Source: Bubalus kerabau (lineage: Eukaryota > Chordata > Mammalia > Artiodactyla > Bovidae). From it: a stretch of 64,000 bases of DNA. Position numbers and translations under genes: made by a program. The notes under the pieces were generated by a model. It was not told the DNA's origin. It ran no database searches and worked only from the letters and a program-made list of their open reading frames with translations. The stretch covers positions 1-64,000 of the forward strand of contig NW_026577927.1 of NCBI RefSeq assembly GCF_029407905.1, read 5' to 3'. Position 1 is the stretch's first letter. Every line of letters begins with the position of its first letter. Shown in pieces: positions 1 through 12,800 of this stretch.

Positions 1-1401
1 GAGGTGGCGGGGCCCCTCGGGACTCCGCTGGGTCTGGCGCAACGGAAGAGGGCCTCACCTCGAGGGGAGGCAGGAACCTCAGGCTTCCTCTCCGTTCGGA
101 CTCCGACCGCAGGGTCCCTGCAGAGTTGGGACAGGAGAGTCAGGCCTCGTCTTGTCTGAGGAAGGGAACCCCGCTGGCCTCTCGAGTTGCTCAGGGGGTC
201 TCAGGCCCCTCGTCGAGCTGTGTGTGGAACCCGCGGGTCTTTGCGGACGATGCACGGGGCTGGCAGCGCCCCTTCGTGTTGTGCCTTCACCCACAGGGTT
301 GCCTTCGAAGAGGGGTCCGGGCCTCGGGTCCTTCTCAAGGGCGGACCGGGGAAGCGGGGGCGTTCGGCATGTGGCCCCACCCACGTGGCTCGTCTCGAAT
401 TTCCTCGTGAGACCGGCCTCATCCTGAGGTGCGCCGGGAAAGGCCGGGAACCCCTTCCAGACCACGCAGGGGAATCGCCTCTCCTGTCGCGATCAGGAGG
501 GGAGAAGGGCTCAGAGGAAAGCGGTGCCGGGACCCTCGGTGTTCCCCTCGAGGGAACCCGGCGTGTCGGGGGACTTTTGGGGGTCGCAGGAAGGCTGTCA
601 GGGACCGTCTCGCCCTTCAGGGCGGAACAGGGACTTCCCTTGAGACGCCGTGGCGGGCAAGGGCCTCATCTTGCCAAGAGGTGGGAACCACGTGGTTTTT
701 CTCGAGTTGCGGCGGGATTCTCGAGTTCCGACGGGGATCTCAGCCTTCCCCTTGGGTTGGCCCTGGGAAGCCCAATCTTCCCCTCGGGTTGCGAGGGAAA
801 GCTGGGGGTTGCGCTCGAGTCACTGCAGGGCCGAAGAGACCTCACCTAGGCGTGTGTCCGGGACCTGATATTCCTCTCCAGGGAAGGCAGGGATCTCGGG
901 GTTGCATTGCAGGCTCCCCCGGGGAGTCAGGCCTCGTCTCGAGGGGAAGCAAGGACTCCGCTCTCCTCTCGAGTCGCGACGCGGTCTCTTGGAGCCCCCT
1001 GAGCGGCCTCAAGGGAGTCCAGCCTCCTCTTCCGTTTGGAGAGAGGACCCGGGATTGCTCTCCAGGCCATGCAGGAAAAGAAGGCCCTCAGCTCGCGAGG
1101 ACGGGGGCGTCTCAGGGGTTTCCTCGAGCTGCGGCGCCCGTGGGGGTTTTCTCCCGAGGCACGACGAGGATCTCAGGGAGCCTCTCGTGCGGCGCCAGGG
1201 AAGTCAGGTCTCCATGCGCGTGGCGAGGGGGAGCGCGTCCTGGCTCTCGAGTCACGGGAGGGGACTAGGGCCTCGAGACGCGTTGAAGAAGGACTCTCGA
1301 GGTCTTTCTCGGGGGGCGGCGGGAAACCTCGTGTCCCTCGCCTTCTGCCGGGGACCTTAGGGAACTTCCCAGGGTGCCTCTGAGAGGCGAGGGATCCTGT
1401 G
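1..1401 (+). repeat. Satellite I monomer 1 (indel variant, 1401 bp)
   Basis: First monomer of the window and four bases shorter than its neighbours. Small indels against the 1405-bp form include TCCGTTCGG in place of TCCGTTTCGG near 92, an extra A in GGGAAAGGCC near 437, and GAAGCAAGG in place of GAAGCCAAGG near 948. It carries the GCATTGCAGG variant near 904, shared only with monomers 3 and 11. The indels shift every long frame relative to the other monomers, which is further evidence that none of the frames is coding. Confidence 0.85.
701..876 (+). repeat. 31-bp internal subrepeats of the satellite monomer
   Basis: Inside monomer 1 the related heads CTCGAGTT, CTTGGGTT, CTCGGGTT, CTCGAGTC and CCTAGG begin at 720, 751, 783, 814 and 845. 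The spacing is 31, 32, 31 and 31 bp. Another CTCGAG at 701 is out of this phase. The same spacing is repeated in every later monomer. This is the degenerate short-period substructure described for 1.715 satellite, from which the 1.4-kb unit is thought to have been amplified. The heads and spacing are read directly; the origin is established knowledge of the family. Confidence 0.75.
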
Positions 1402-4211
1402 GAGGTGGCGGGGCCCCTCGGGACTCCGCTGGGTCTGGCGCAACGGAAGAGGGCCTCACCTCGAGGGGAGGCAGGAACCTCAGGCTTCCTCTCCGTTTCG
1501 GACTCCGACCGCAGGGTCCCTGCAGAGTTGGGACAGGAGAGTCAGGCCTCGTCTTGTCTGAGGAAGGGAACCCCGCTGGCCTCTCGAGTTGCTCAGGGGG
1601 TCTCAGGCCCCTCGTCGAGCTGTGTGTGGAACCCGCGGGTCTTTGCGGACGATGCACGGGGCTGGCAGCGCCCCTTCGTGTTGTGCCTTCACCCACAGGG
1701 TTGCCTTCGAAGAGGGGTCCGGGCCTCGGGTCCTTCTCAAGGGCGGACCGGGGAAGCGGGGGCGTTCGGCATGTGGCCCCACCCACGTGGCTCGTCTCGA
1801 ATTTCCTCGTGAGACCGGCCTCATCCTGAGGTGCGCCGGGAAGGCCGGGAACCCCTTCCAGACCACGCAGGGGAATCGCCTCTCCTGTCGCGATCAGGAG
1901 GGGAGAAGGGGCTCAGAGGAAGCGGTGCCGGGACCCTCGGTGTTCCCCTCGAGGGAACCCGGCGTGTCGGGGGACTTTTGGGGGTCGCAGGAAGGCTGTC
2001 AGGGACCGTCTCGCCCTTCAGGGCGGAACAGGGGACTTCCCTTGAGACGCCGTGGCGGGCAAGGGCCTCATCTTGCCAAGAGGTGGGAACCACGTGGTTT
2101 TTCTCGAGTTGCGGCGGGATTCTCGAGTTCCGACGGGGATCTCAGCCTTCCCCTTGGGTTGGCCCTGGGAAGCCCAATCTTCCCCTCGGGTTGCGAGGGA
2201 AAGCTGGGGGTTGCGCTCGAGTCACTGCAGGGCCGAAGAGACCTCACCTAGGCGTGTGTCCGGGACCTGATATTCCTCTCCAGGGAAGGCAGGGATCTCG
2301 GGGTTGCATTCCAGGCTCCCCCGGGGAGTCAGGCCTCGTCTCGAGGGGAAGCCAAGGACTCCGCTCTCCTCTCGAGTCGCGACGCGGGTCTCTTGGAGCC
2401 CCCTGAGCGGCCTCAAGGGAGTCCAGCCTCCTCTTCCGTTTGGAGAGAGGACCCGGGATTGCTCTCCAGGCCATGCAGGAAAAGAAGGCCCTCAGCTCGC
2501 GAGGACGGGGGCGTCTCAGGGGTTTCCTCGAGCTGCGGCGCCCGTGGGGGTTTTCTCCCGAGGCACGACGAGGATCTCAGGGAGCCTCTCGTGCGGCGCC
2601 AGGGAAGTCAGGTCTCCATGCGCGTGGCGAGGGGGAGCGCGTCCTGGCTCTCGAGTCACGGGAGGGGACTAGGGCCTCGAGACGCGTTGAAGAAGGACTC
2701 TCGAGGTCTTTCTCGGGGGGCGGCGGGAAACCCTCGTGTCCCTCGCCTTCTGCCGGGGACCTTAGGGAACTTCCCAGGGTGCCTCTGAGAGGCGAGGGAT
2801 CCTGTGGAGGTGGCGGGGCCCCTCGGGACTCCGCTGGGTCTGGCGCAACGGAAGAGGGCCTCACCTCGAGGGGAGGCAGGAACCTCAGGCTTCCTCTCCG
2901 TTTCGGACTCCGACCGCAGGGTCCCTGCAGAGTTGGGACAGGAGAGTCAGGCCTCGTCTTGTCTGAGGAAGGGAACCCCGCTGGCCTCTCGAGTTGCTCA
3001 GGGGGTCTCAGGCCCCTCGTCGAGCTGTGTGTGGAACCCGCGGGTCTTTGCGGACGATGCACGGGGCTGGCAGCGCCCCTTCGTGTTGTGCCTTCACCCA
3101 CAGGGTTGCCTTCGAAGAGGGGTCCGGGCCTCGGGTCCTTCTCAAGGGCGGACCGGGGAAGCGGGGGCGTTCGGCATGTGGCCCCACCCACGTGGCTCGT
3201 CTCGAATTTCCTCGTGAGACCGGCCTCATCCTGAGGTGCGCCGGGAAGGCCGGGAACCCCTTCCAGACCACGCAGGGGAATCGCCTCTCCTGTCGCGATC
3301 AGGAGGGGAGAAGGGGCTCAGAGGAAGCGGTGCCGGGACCCTCGGTGTTCCCCTCGAGGGAACCCGGCGTGTCGGGGGACTTTTGGGGGTCGCAGGAAGG
3401 CTGTCAGGGACCGTCTCGCCCTTCAGGGCGGAACAGGGGACTTCCCTTGAGACGCCGTGGCGGGCAAGGGCCTCATCTTGCCAAGAGGTGGGAACCACGT
3501 GGTTTTTCTCGAGTTGCGGCGGGATTCTCGAGTTCCGACGGGGATCTCAGCCTTCCCCTTGGGTTGGCCCTGGGAAGCCCAATCTTCCCCTCGGGTTGCG
3601 AGGGAAAGCTGGGGGTTGCGCTCGAGTCACTGCAGGGCCGAAGAGACCTCACCTAGGCGTGTGTCCGGGACCTGATATTCCTCTCCAGGGAAGGCAGGGA
3701 TCTCGGGGTTGCATTGCAGGCTCCCCCGGGGAGTCAGGCCTCGTCTCGAGGGGAAGCCAAGGACTCCGCTCTCCTCTCGAGTCGCGACGCGGGTCTCTTG
3801 GAGCCCCCTGAGCGGCCTCAAGGGAGTCCAGCCTCCTCTTCCGTTTGGAGAGAGGACCCGGGATTGCTCTCCAGGCCATGCAGGAAAAGAAGGCCCTCAG
3901 CTCGCGAGGACGGGGGCGTCTCAGGGGTTTCCTCGAGCTGCGGCGCCCGTGGGGGTTTTCTCCCGAGGCACGACGAGGATCTCAGGGAGCCTCTCGTGCG
4001 GCGCCAGGGAAGTCAGGTCTCCATGCGCGTGGCGAGGGGGAGCGCGTCCTGGCTCTCGAGTCACGGGAGGGGACTAGGGCCTCGAGACGCGTTGAAGAAG
4101 GACTCTCGAGGTCTTTCTCGGGGGGCGGCGGGAAACCCTCGTGTCCCTCGCCTTCTGCCGGGGACCTTAGGGAACTTCCCAGGGTGCCTCTGAGAGGCGA
4201 GGGATCCTGTG
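1402..4211 (+). repeat. Satellite I monomers 2-3
   Basis: Two 1405-bp monomers starting at 1402 and 2807. The only difference I noticed is GCATTCCAGG (monomer 2) against GCATTGCAGG (monomer 3, 3711-3720). Both have CCGTCTCGCC at the site that later becomes CCGTTTCGCC, and both have CCGGGGACC near the end of the unit. They represent the consensus of the proximal part of the array. Confidence 0.88.
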
Positions 4212-7200
4212 GAGGTGGCGGGGCCCCTCGGGACTCCGCTGGGTCTGGCGCAACGGAAGAGGGCCTCACCTCGAGGGGAGGCAGGAACCTCAGGCTTCCT
4301 CTCCGTTTCGGACTCCGACCGCAGGGTCCCTGCAGAGTTGGGACAGGAGAGTCAGGCCTCGTCTTGTCTGAGGAAGGGAACCCCGCTGGCCTCTCGAGTT
4401 GCTCAGGGGGTCTCAGGCCCCTCGTCGAGCTGTGTGTGGAACCCGCGGGTCTTTGCGGACGATGCACGGGGCTGGCAGCGCCCCTTCGTGTTGTGCCTTC
4501 ACCCACAGGGTTGCCTTCGAAGAGGGGTCCGGGCCTCGGGTCCTTCTCAAGGGCGGACCGGGGAAGCGGGGGCGTTCGGCATGTGGCCCCACCCACGTGG
4601 CTCGTCTCGAATTTCCTCGTGAGACCGGCCTCATCCTGAGGTGCGCCGGGAAGGCCGGGAACCCCTTCCAGACCACGCAGGGGAATCGCCTCTCCTGTCG
4701 CGATCAGGAGGGGAGAAGGGGCTCAGAGGAAGCGGTGCCGGGACCCTCGGTGTTCCCCTCGAGGGAACCCGGCGTGTCGGGGGACTTTTGGGGGTCGCAG
4801 GAAGGCTGTCAGGGACCGTCTCGCCCTTCAGGGCGGAACAGGGGACTTCCCTTGAGACGCCGTGGCGGGCAAGGGCCTCATCTTGCCAAGAGGTGGGAAC
4901 CACGTGGTTTTTCTCGAGTTGCGGCGGGATTCTCGAGTTCCGACGGGGATCTCAGCCTTCCCCTTGGGTTGGCCCTGGGAAGCCCAATCTTCCCCTCGGG
5001 TTGCGAGGGAAAGCTGGGGGTTGCGCTCGAGTCACTGCAGGGCCGAAGAGACCTCACCTAGGCGTGTGTCCGGGACCTGATATTCCTCTCCAGGGAAGGC
5101 AGGGATCTCGGGGTTGCATTCCAGGCTCCCCCGGGGAGTCAGGCCTCGTCTCGAGGGGAAGCCAAGGACTCCGCTCTCCTCTCGAGTCGCGACGCGGGTC
5201 TCTTGGAGCCCCCTGAGCGGCCTCAAGGGAGTCCAGCCTCCTCTTCCGTTTGGAGAGAGGACCCGGGATTGCTCTCCAGGCCATGCAGGAAAAGAAGGCC
5301 CTCAGCTCGCGAGGACGGGGGCGTCTCAGGGGTTTCCTCGAGCTGCGGCGCCCGTGGGGGTTTTCTCCCGAGGCACGACGAGGATCTCAGGGAGCCTCTC
5401 GTGCGGCGCCAGGGAAGTCAGGTCTCCATGCGCGTGGCGAGGGGGAGCGCGTCCTGGCTCTCGAGTCACGGGAGGGGACTAGGGCCTCGAGACGCGTTGA
5501 AGAAGGACTCTCGAGGTCTTTCTCGGGGGGCGGCGGGAAACCCTCGTGTCCCTCGCCTTCTGCCGGGCACCTTAGGGAACTTCCCAGGGTGCCTCTGAGA
5601 GGCGAGGGATCCTGTGGAGGTGGCGGGGCCCCTCGGGACTCCGCTGGGTCTGGCGCAACGGAAGAGGGCCTCACCTCGAGGGGAGGCAGGAACCTCAGGC
5701 TTCCTCTCCGTTTCGGACTCCGACCGCAGGGTCCCTGCAGAGTTGGGACAGGAGAGTCAGGCCTCGTCTTGTCTGAGGAAGGGAACCCCGCTGGCCTCTC
5801 GAGTTGCTCAGGGGGTCTCAGGCCCCTCGTCGAGCTGTGTGTGGAACCCGCGGGTCTTTGCGGACGATGCACGGGGCTGGCAGCGCCCCTTCGTGTTGTG
5901 CCTTCACCCACAGGGTTGCCTTCGAAGAGGGGTCCGGGCCTCGGGTCCTTCTCAAGGGCGGACCGGGGAAGCGGGGGCGTTCGGCATGTGGCCCCACCCA
6001 CGTGGCTCGTCTCGAATTTCCTCGTGAGACCGGCCTCATCCTGAGGTGCGCCGGGAAGGCCGGGAACCCCTTCCAGACCACGCAGGGGAATCGCCTCTCC
6101 TGTCGCGATCAGGAGGGGAGAAGGGGCTCAGAGGAAGCGGTGCCGGGACCCTCGGTGTTCCCCTCGAGGGAACCCGGCGTGTCGGGGGACTTTTGGGGGT
6201 CGCAGGAAGGCTGTCAGGGACCGTCTCGCCCTTCAGGGCGGAACAGGGGACTTCCCTTGAGACGCCGTGGCGGGCAAGGGCCTCATCTTGCCAAGAGGTG
6301 GGAACCACGTGGTTTTTCTCGAGTTGCGGCGGGATTCTCGAGTTCCGACGGGGATCTCAGCCTTCCCCTTGGGTTGGCCCTGGGAAGCCCAATCTTCCCC
6401 TCGGGTTGCGAGGGAAAGCTGGGGGTTGCGCTCGAGTCACTGCAGGGCCGAAGAGACCTCACCTAGGCGTGTGTCCGGGACCTGATATTCCTCTCCAGGG
6501 AAGGCAGGGATCTCGGGGTTGCATTCCAGGCTCCCCCGGGGAGTCAGGCCTCGTCTCGAGGGGAAGCCAAGGACTCCGCTCTCCTCTCGAGTCGCGACGC
6601 GGGTCTCTTGGAGCCCCCTGAGCGGCCTCAAGGGAGTCCAGCCTCCTCTTCCGTTTGGAGAGAGGACCCGGGATTGCTCTCCAGGCCATGCAGGAAAAGA
6701 AGGCCCTCAGCTCGCGAGGACGGGGGCGTCTCAGGGGTTTCCTCGAGCTGCGGCGCCCGTGGGGGTTTTCTCCCGAGGCACGACGAGGATCTCAGGGAGC
6801 CTCTCGTGCGGCGCCAGGGAAGTCAGGTCTCCATGCGCGTGGCGAGGGGGAGCGCGTCCTGGCTCTCGAGTCACGGGAGGGGACTAGGGCCTCGAGACGC
6901 GTTGAAGAAGGACTCTCGAGGTCTTTCTCGGGGGGCGGCGGGAAACCCTCGTGTCCCTCGCCTTCTGCCGGGCACCTTAGGGAACTTCCCAGGGTGCCTC
7001 TGAGAGGCGAGGGATCCTGTGGAGGTGGCGGGGCCCCTCGGGACTCCGCTGGGTCTGGCGCAACGGAAGAGGGCCTCACCTCGAGGGGAGGCAGGAACCT
7101 CAGGCTTCCTCTCCGTTTCGGACTCCGACCGCAGGGTCCCTGCAGAGTTGGGACAGGAGAGTCAGGCCTCGTCTTGTCTGAGGAAGGGAACCCCGCTGGC

Positions 7201-9831
7201 CTCTCGAGTTGCTCAGGGGGTCTCAGGCCCCTCGTCGAGCTGTGTGTGGAACCCGCGGGTCTTTGCGGACGATGCACGGGGCTGGCAGCGCCCCTTCGTG
7301 TTGTGCCTTCACCCACAGGGTTGCCTTCGAAGAGGGGTCCGGGCCTCGGGTCCTTCTCAAGGGCGGACCGGGGAAGCGGGGGCGTTCGGCATGTGGCCCC
7401 ACCCACGTGGCTCGTCTCGAATTTCCTCGTGAGACCGGCCTCATCCTGAGGTGCGCCGGGAAGGCCGGGAACCCCTTCCAGACCACGCAGGGGAATCGCC
7501 TCTCCTGTCGCGATCAGGAGGGGAGAAGGGGCTCAGAGGAAGCGGTGCCGGGACCCTCGGTGTTCCCCTCGAGGGAACCCGGCGTGTCGGGGGACTTTTG
7601 GGGGTCGCAGGAAGGCTGTCAGGGACCGTCTCGCCCTTCAGGGCGGAACAGGGGACTTCCCTTGAGACGCCGTGGCGGGCAAGGGCCTCATCTTGCCAAG
7701 AGGTGGGAACCACGTGGTTTTTCTCGAGTTGCGGCGGGATTCTCGAGTTCCGACGGGGATCTCAGCCTTCCCCTTGGGTTGGCCCTGGGAAGCCCAATCT
7801 TCCCCTCGGGTTGCGAGGGAAAGCTGGGGGTTGCGCTCGAGTCACTGCAGGGCCGAAGAGACCTCACCTAGGCGTGTGTCCGGGACCTGATATTCCTCTC
7901 CAGGGAAGGCAGGGATCTCGGGGTTGCATTCCAGGCTCCCCCGGGGAGTCAGGCCTCGTCTCGAGGGGAAGCCAAGGACTCCGCTCTCCTCTCGAGTCGC
8001 GACGCGGGTCTCTTGGAGCCCCCTGAGCGGCCTCAAGGGAGTCCAGCCTCCTCTTCCGTTTGGAGAGAGGACCCGGGATTGCTCTCCAGGCCATGCAGGA
8101 AAAGAAGGCCCTCAGCTCGCGAGGACGGGGGCGTCTCAGGGGTTTCCTCGAGCTGCGGCGCCCGTGGGGGTTTTCTCCCGAGGCACGACGAGGATCTCAG
8201 GGAGCCTCTCGTGCGGCGCCAGGGAAGTCAGGTCTCCATGCGCGTGGCGAGGGGGAGCGCGTCCTGGCTCTCGAGTCACGGGAGGGGACTAGGGCCTCGA
8301 GACGCGTTGAAGAAGGACTCTCGAGGTCTTTCTCGGGGGGCGGCGGGAAACCCTCGTGTCCCTCGCCTTCTGCCGGGCACCTTAGGGAACTTCCCAGGGT
8401 GCCTCTGAGAGGCGAGGGATCCTGTGGAGGTGGCGGGGCCCCTCGGGACTCCGCTGGGTCTGGCGCAACGGAAGAGGGCCTCACCTCGAGGGGAGGCAGG
8501 AACCTCAGGCTTCCTCTCCGTTTCGGACTCCGACCGCAGGGTCCCTGCAGAGTTGGGACAGGAGAGTCAGGCCTCGTCTTGTCTGAGGAAGGGAACCCCG
8601 CTGGCCTCTCGAGTTGCTCAGGGGGTCTCAGGCCCCTCGTCGAGCTGTGTGTGGAACCCGCGGGTCTTTGCGGACGATGCACGGGGCTGGCAGCGCCCCT
8701 TCGTGTTGTGCCTTCACCCACAGGGTTGCCTTCGAAGAGGGGTCCGGGCCTCGGGTCCTTCTCAAGGGCGGACCGGGGAAGCGGGGGCGTTCGGCATGTG
8801 GCCCCACCCACGTGGCTCGTCTCGAATTTCCTCGTGAGACCGGCCTCATCCTGAGGTGCGCCGGGAAGGCCGGGAACCCCTTCCAGACCACGCAGGGGAA
8901 TCGCCTCTCCTGTCGCGATCAGGAGGGGAGAAGGGGCTCAGAGGAAGCGGTGCCGGGACCCTCGGTGTTCCCCTCGAGGGAACCCGGCGTGTCGGGGGAC
9001 TTTTGGGGGTCGCAGGAAGGCTGTCAGGGACCGTCTCGCCCTTCAGGGCGGAACAGGGGACTTCCCTTGAGACGCCGTGGCGGGCAAGGGCCTCATCTTG
9101 CCAAGAGGTGGGAACCACGTGGTTTTTCTCGAGTTGCGGCGGGATTCTCGAGTTCCGACGGGGATCTCAGCCTTCCCCTTGGGTTGGCCCTGGGAAGCCC
9201 AATCTTCCCCTCGGGTTGCGAGGGAAAGCTGGGGGTTGCGCTCGAGTCACTGCAGGGCCGAAGAGACCTCACCTAGGCGTGTGTCCGGGACCTGATATTC
9301 CTCTCCAGGGAAGGCAGGGATCTCGGGGTTGCATTCCAGGCTCCCCCGGGGAGTCAGGCCTCGTCTCGAGGGGAAGCCAAGGACTCCGCTCTCCTCTCGA
9401 GTCGCGACGCGGGTCTCTTGGAGCCCCCTGAGCGGCCTCAAGGGAGTCCAGCCTCCTCTTCCGTTTGGAGAGAGGACCCGGGATTGCTCTCCAGGCCATG
9501 CAGGAAAAGAAGGCCCTCAGCTCGCGAGGACGGGGGCGTCTCAGGGGTTTCCTCGAGCTGCGGCGCCCGTGGGGGTTTTCTCCCGAGGCACGACGAGGAT
9601 CTCAGGGAGCCTCTCGTGCGGCGCCAGGGAAGTCAGGTCTCCATGCGCGTGGCGAGGGGGAGCGCGTCCTGGCTCTCGAGTCACGGGAGGGGACTAGGGC
9701 CTCGAGACGCGTTGAAGAAGGACTCTCGAGGTCTTTCTCGGGGGGCGGCGGGAAACCCTCGTGTCCCTCGCCTTCTGCCGGGCACCTTAGGGAACTTCCC
9801 AGGGTGCCTCTGAGAGGCGAGGGATCCTGTG
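4212..9831 (+). repeat. Satellite I monomers 4-7, CCGGGCACC haplotype
   Basis: Four consecutive 1405-bp monomers (starts 4212, 5617, 7022, 8427) share CCGGGCACC near phase 1352 (e.g. 5561-5570, 6966, 8371, 9776), where all other monomers have CCGGGGACC. I saw no differences among monomers 5, 6 and 7, and every long frame translates identically in them. A private variant limited to adjacent, otherwise identical units is the signature of very recent local amplification. Confidence 0.85.
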
Positions 9832-12800
9832 GAGGTGGCGGGGCCCCTCGGGACTCCGCTGGGTCTGGCGCAACGGAAGAGGGCCTCACCTCGAGGGGAG
9901 GCAGGAACCTCAGGCTTCCTCTCCGTTTCGGACTCCGACCGCAGGGTCCCTGCAGAGTTGGGACAGGAGAGTCAGGCCTCGTCTTGTCTGAGGAAGGGAA
10001 CCCCGCTGGCCTCTCGAGTTGCTCAGGGGGTCTCAGGCCCCTCGTCGAGCTGTGTGTGGAACCCGCGGGTCTTTGCGGACGATGCACGGGGCTGGCAGCG
10101 CCCCTTCGTGTTGTGCCTTCACCCACAGGGTTGCCTTCGAAGAGGGGTCCGGGCCTCGGGTCCTTCTCAAGGGCGGACCGGGGAAGCGGGGGCGTTCGGC
10201 ATGTGGCCCCACCCACGTGGCTCGTCTCGAATTTCCTCGTGAGACCGGCCTCATCCTGAGGTGCGCCGGGAAGGCCGGGAACCCCTTCCAGACCACGCAG
10301 GGGAATCGCCTCTCCTGTCGCGATCAGGAGGGGAGAAGGGGCTCAGAGGAAGCGGTGCCGGGACCCTCGGTGTTCCCCTCGAGGGAACCCGGCGTGTCGG
10401 GGGACTTTTGGGGGTCGCAGGAAGGCTGTCAGGGACCGTCTCGCCCTTCAGGGCGGAACAGGGGACTTCCCTTGAGACGCCGTGGCGGGCAAGGGCCTCA
10501 TCTTGCCAAGAGGTGGGAACCACGTGGTTTTTCTCGAGTTGCGGCGGGATTCTCGAGTTCCGACGGGGATCTCAGCCTTCCCCTTGGGTTGGCCCTGGGA
10601 AGCCCAATCTTCCCCTCGGGTTGCGAGGGAAAGCTGGGGGTTGCGCTCGAGTCACTGCAGGGCCGAAGAGACCTCACCTAGGCGTGTGTCCGGGACCTGA
10701 TATTCCTCTCCAGGGAAGGCAGGGATCTCGGGGTTGCATTCCAGGCTCCCCCGGGGAGTCAGGCCTCGTCTCGAGGGGAAGCCAAGGACTCCGCTCTCCT
10801 CTCGAGTCGCGACGCGGGTCTCTTGGAGCCCCCTGAGCGGCCTCAAGGGAGTCCAGCCTCCTCTTCCGTTTGGAGAGAGGACCCGGGATTGCTCTCCAGG
10901 CCATGCAGGAAAAGAAGGCCCTCAGCTCGCGAGGACGGGGGCGTCTCAGGGGTTTCCTCGAGCTGCGGCGCCCGTGGGGGTTTTCTCCCGAGGCACGACG
11001 AGGATCTCAGGGAGCCTCTCGTGCGGCGCCAGGGAAGTCAGGTCTCCATGCGCGTGGCGAGGGGGAGCGCGTCCTGGCTCTCGAGTCACGGGAGGGGACT
11101 AGGGCCTCGAGACGCGTTGAAGAAGGACTCTCGAGGTCTTTCTCGGGGGGCGGCGGGAAACCCTCGTGTCCCTCGCCTTCTGCCGGGGACCTTAGGGAAC
11201 TTCCCAGGGTGCCTCTGAGAGGCGAGGGATCCTGTGGAGGTGGCGGGGCCCCTCGGGACTCCGCTGGGTCTGGCGCAACGGAAGAGGGCCTCACCTCGAG
11301 GGGAGGCAGGAACCTCAGGCTTCCTCTCCGTTTCGGACTCCGACCGCAGGGTCCCTGCAGAGTTGGGACAGGAGAGTCAGGCCTCGTCTTGTCTGAGGAA
11401 GGGAACCCCGCTGGCCTCTCGAGTTGCTCAGGGGGTCTCAGGCCCCTCGTCGAGCTGTGTGTGGAACCCGCGGGTCTTTGCGGACGATGCACGGGGCTGG
11501 CAGCGCCCCTTCGTGTTGTGCCTTCACCCACAGGGTTGCCTTCGAAGAGGGGTCCGGGCCTCGGGTCCTTCTCAAGGGCGGACCGGGGAAGCGGGGGCGT
11601 TCGGCATGTGGCCCCACCCACGTGGCTCGTCTCGAATTTCCTCGTGAGACCGGCCTCATCCTGAGGTGCGCCGGGAAGGCCGGGAACCCCTTCCAGACCA
11701 CGCAGGGGAATCGCCTCTCCTGTCGCGATCAGGAGGGGAGAAGGGGCTCAGAGGAAGCGGTGCCGGGACCCTCGGTGTTCCCCTCGAGGGAACCCGGCGT
11801 GTCGGGGGACTTTTGGGGGTCGCAGGAAGGCTGTCAGGGACCGTCTCGCCCTTCAGGGCGGAACAGGGGACTTCCCTTGAGACGCCGTGGCGGGCAAGGG
11901 CCTCATCTTGCCAAGAGGTGGGAACCACGTGGTTTTTCTCGAGTTGCGGCGGGATTCTCGAGTTCCGATGGGGATCTCAGCCTTCCCCTTGGGTTGGCCC
12001 TGGGAAGCCCAATCTTCCCCTCGGGTTGCGAGGGAAAGCTGGGGGTTGCGCTCGAGTCACTGCAGGGCCGAAGAGACCTCACCTAGGCGTGTGTCCGGGA
12101 CCTGATATTCCTCTCCAGGGAAGGCAGGGATCTCGGGGTTGCATTCCAGGCTCCCCCGGGGAGTCAGGCCTCGTCTCGAGGGGAAGCCAAGGACTCCGCT
12201 CTCCTCTCGAGTCGCGACGCGGGTCTCTTGGAGCCCCCTGAGCGGCCTCAAGGGAGTCCAGCCTCCTCTTCCGTTTGGAGAGAGGACCCGGGATTGCTCT
12301 CCAGGCCATGCAGGAAAAGAAGGCCCTCAGCTCGCGAGGACGGGGGCGTCTCAGGGGTTTCCTCGAGCTGCGGCGCCCGTGGGGGTTTTCTCCCGAGGCA
12401 CGACGAGGATCTCAGGGAGCCTCTCGTGCGGCGCCAGGGAAGTCAGGTCTCCATGCGCGTGGCGAGGGGGAGCGCGTCCTGGCTCTCGAGTCACGGGAGG
12501 GGACTAGGGCCTCGAGACGCGTTGAAGAAGGACTCTCGAGGTCTTTCTCGGGGGGCGGCGGGAAACCCTCGTGTCCCTCGCCTTCTGCCGGGGACCTTAG
12601 GGAACTTCCCAGGGTGCCTCTGAGAGGCGAGGGATCCTGTGGAGGTGGCGGGGCCCCTCGGGACTCCGCTGGGTCTGGCGCAACGGAAGAGGGCCTCACC
12701 TCGAGGGGAGGCAGGAACCTCAGGCTTCCTCTCCGTTTCGGACTCCGACCGCAGGGTCCCTGCAGAGTTGGGACAGGAGAGTCAGGCCTCGTCTTGTCTG

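Noticed and set aside
1..1401. CENP-B box (TTCGNNNNANNCGGG) in the satellite monomer
   Set aside because: I checked TTCG occurrences on both strands of the monomer by eye and none fits the required A and CGGG spacing. A pattern search would settle it.
2440..3234. 264-codon open frame repeated in most monomers, with 220-, 204-, 191- and 137-codon companions on both strands
   Set aside because: They overlap in several frames and both strands, are low-complexity Gly/Arg/Pro/Ser-rich, have no domain, and are identical only because the DNA is homogenised. Indels in monomers 1 and 18 and in the old monomers break them freely.
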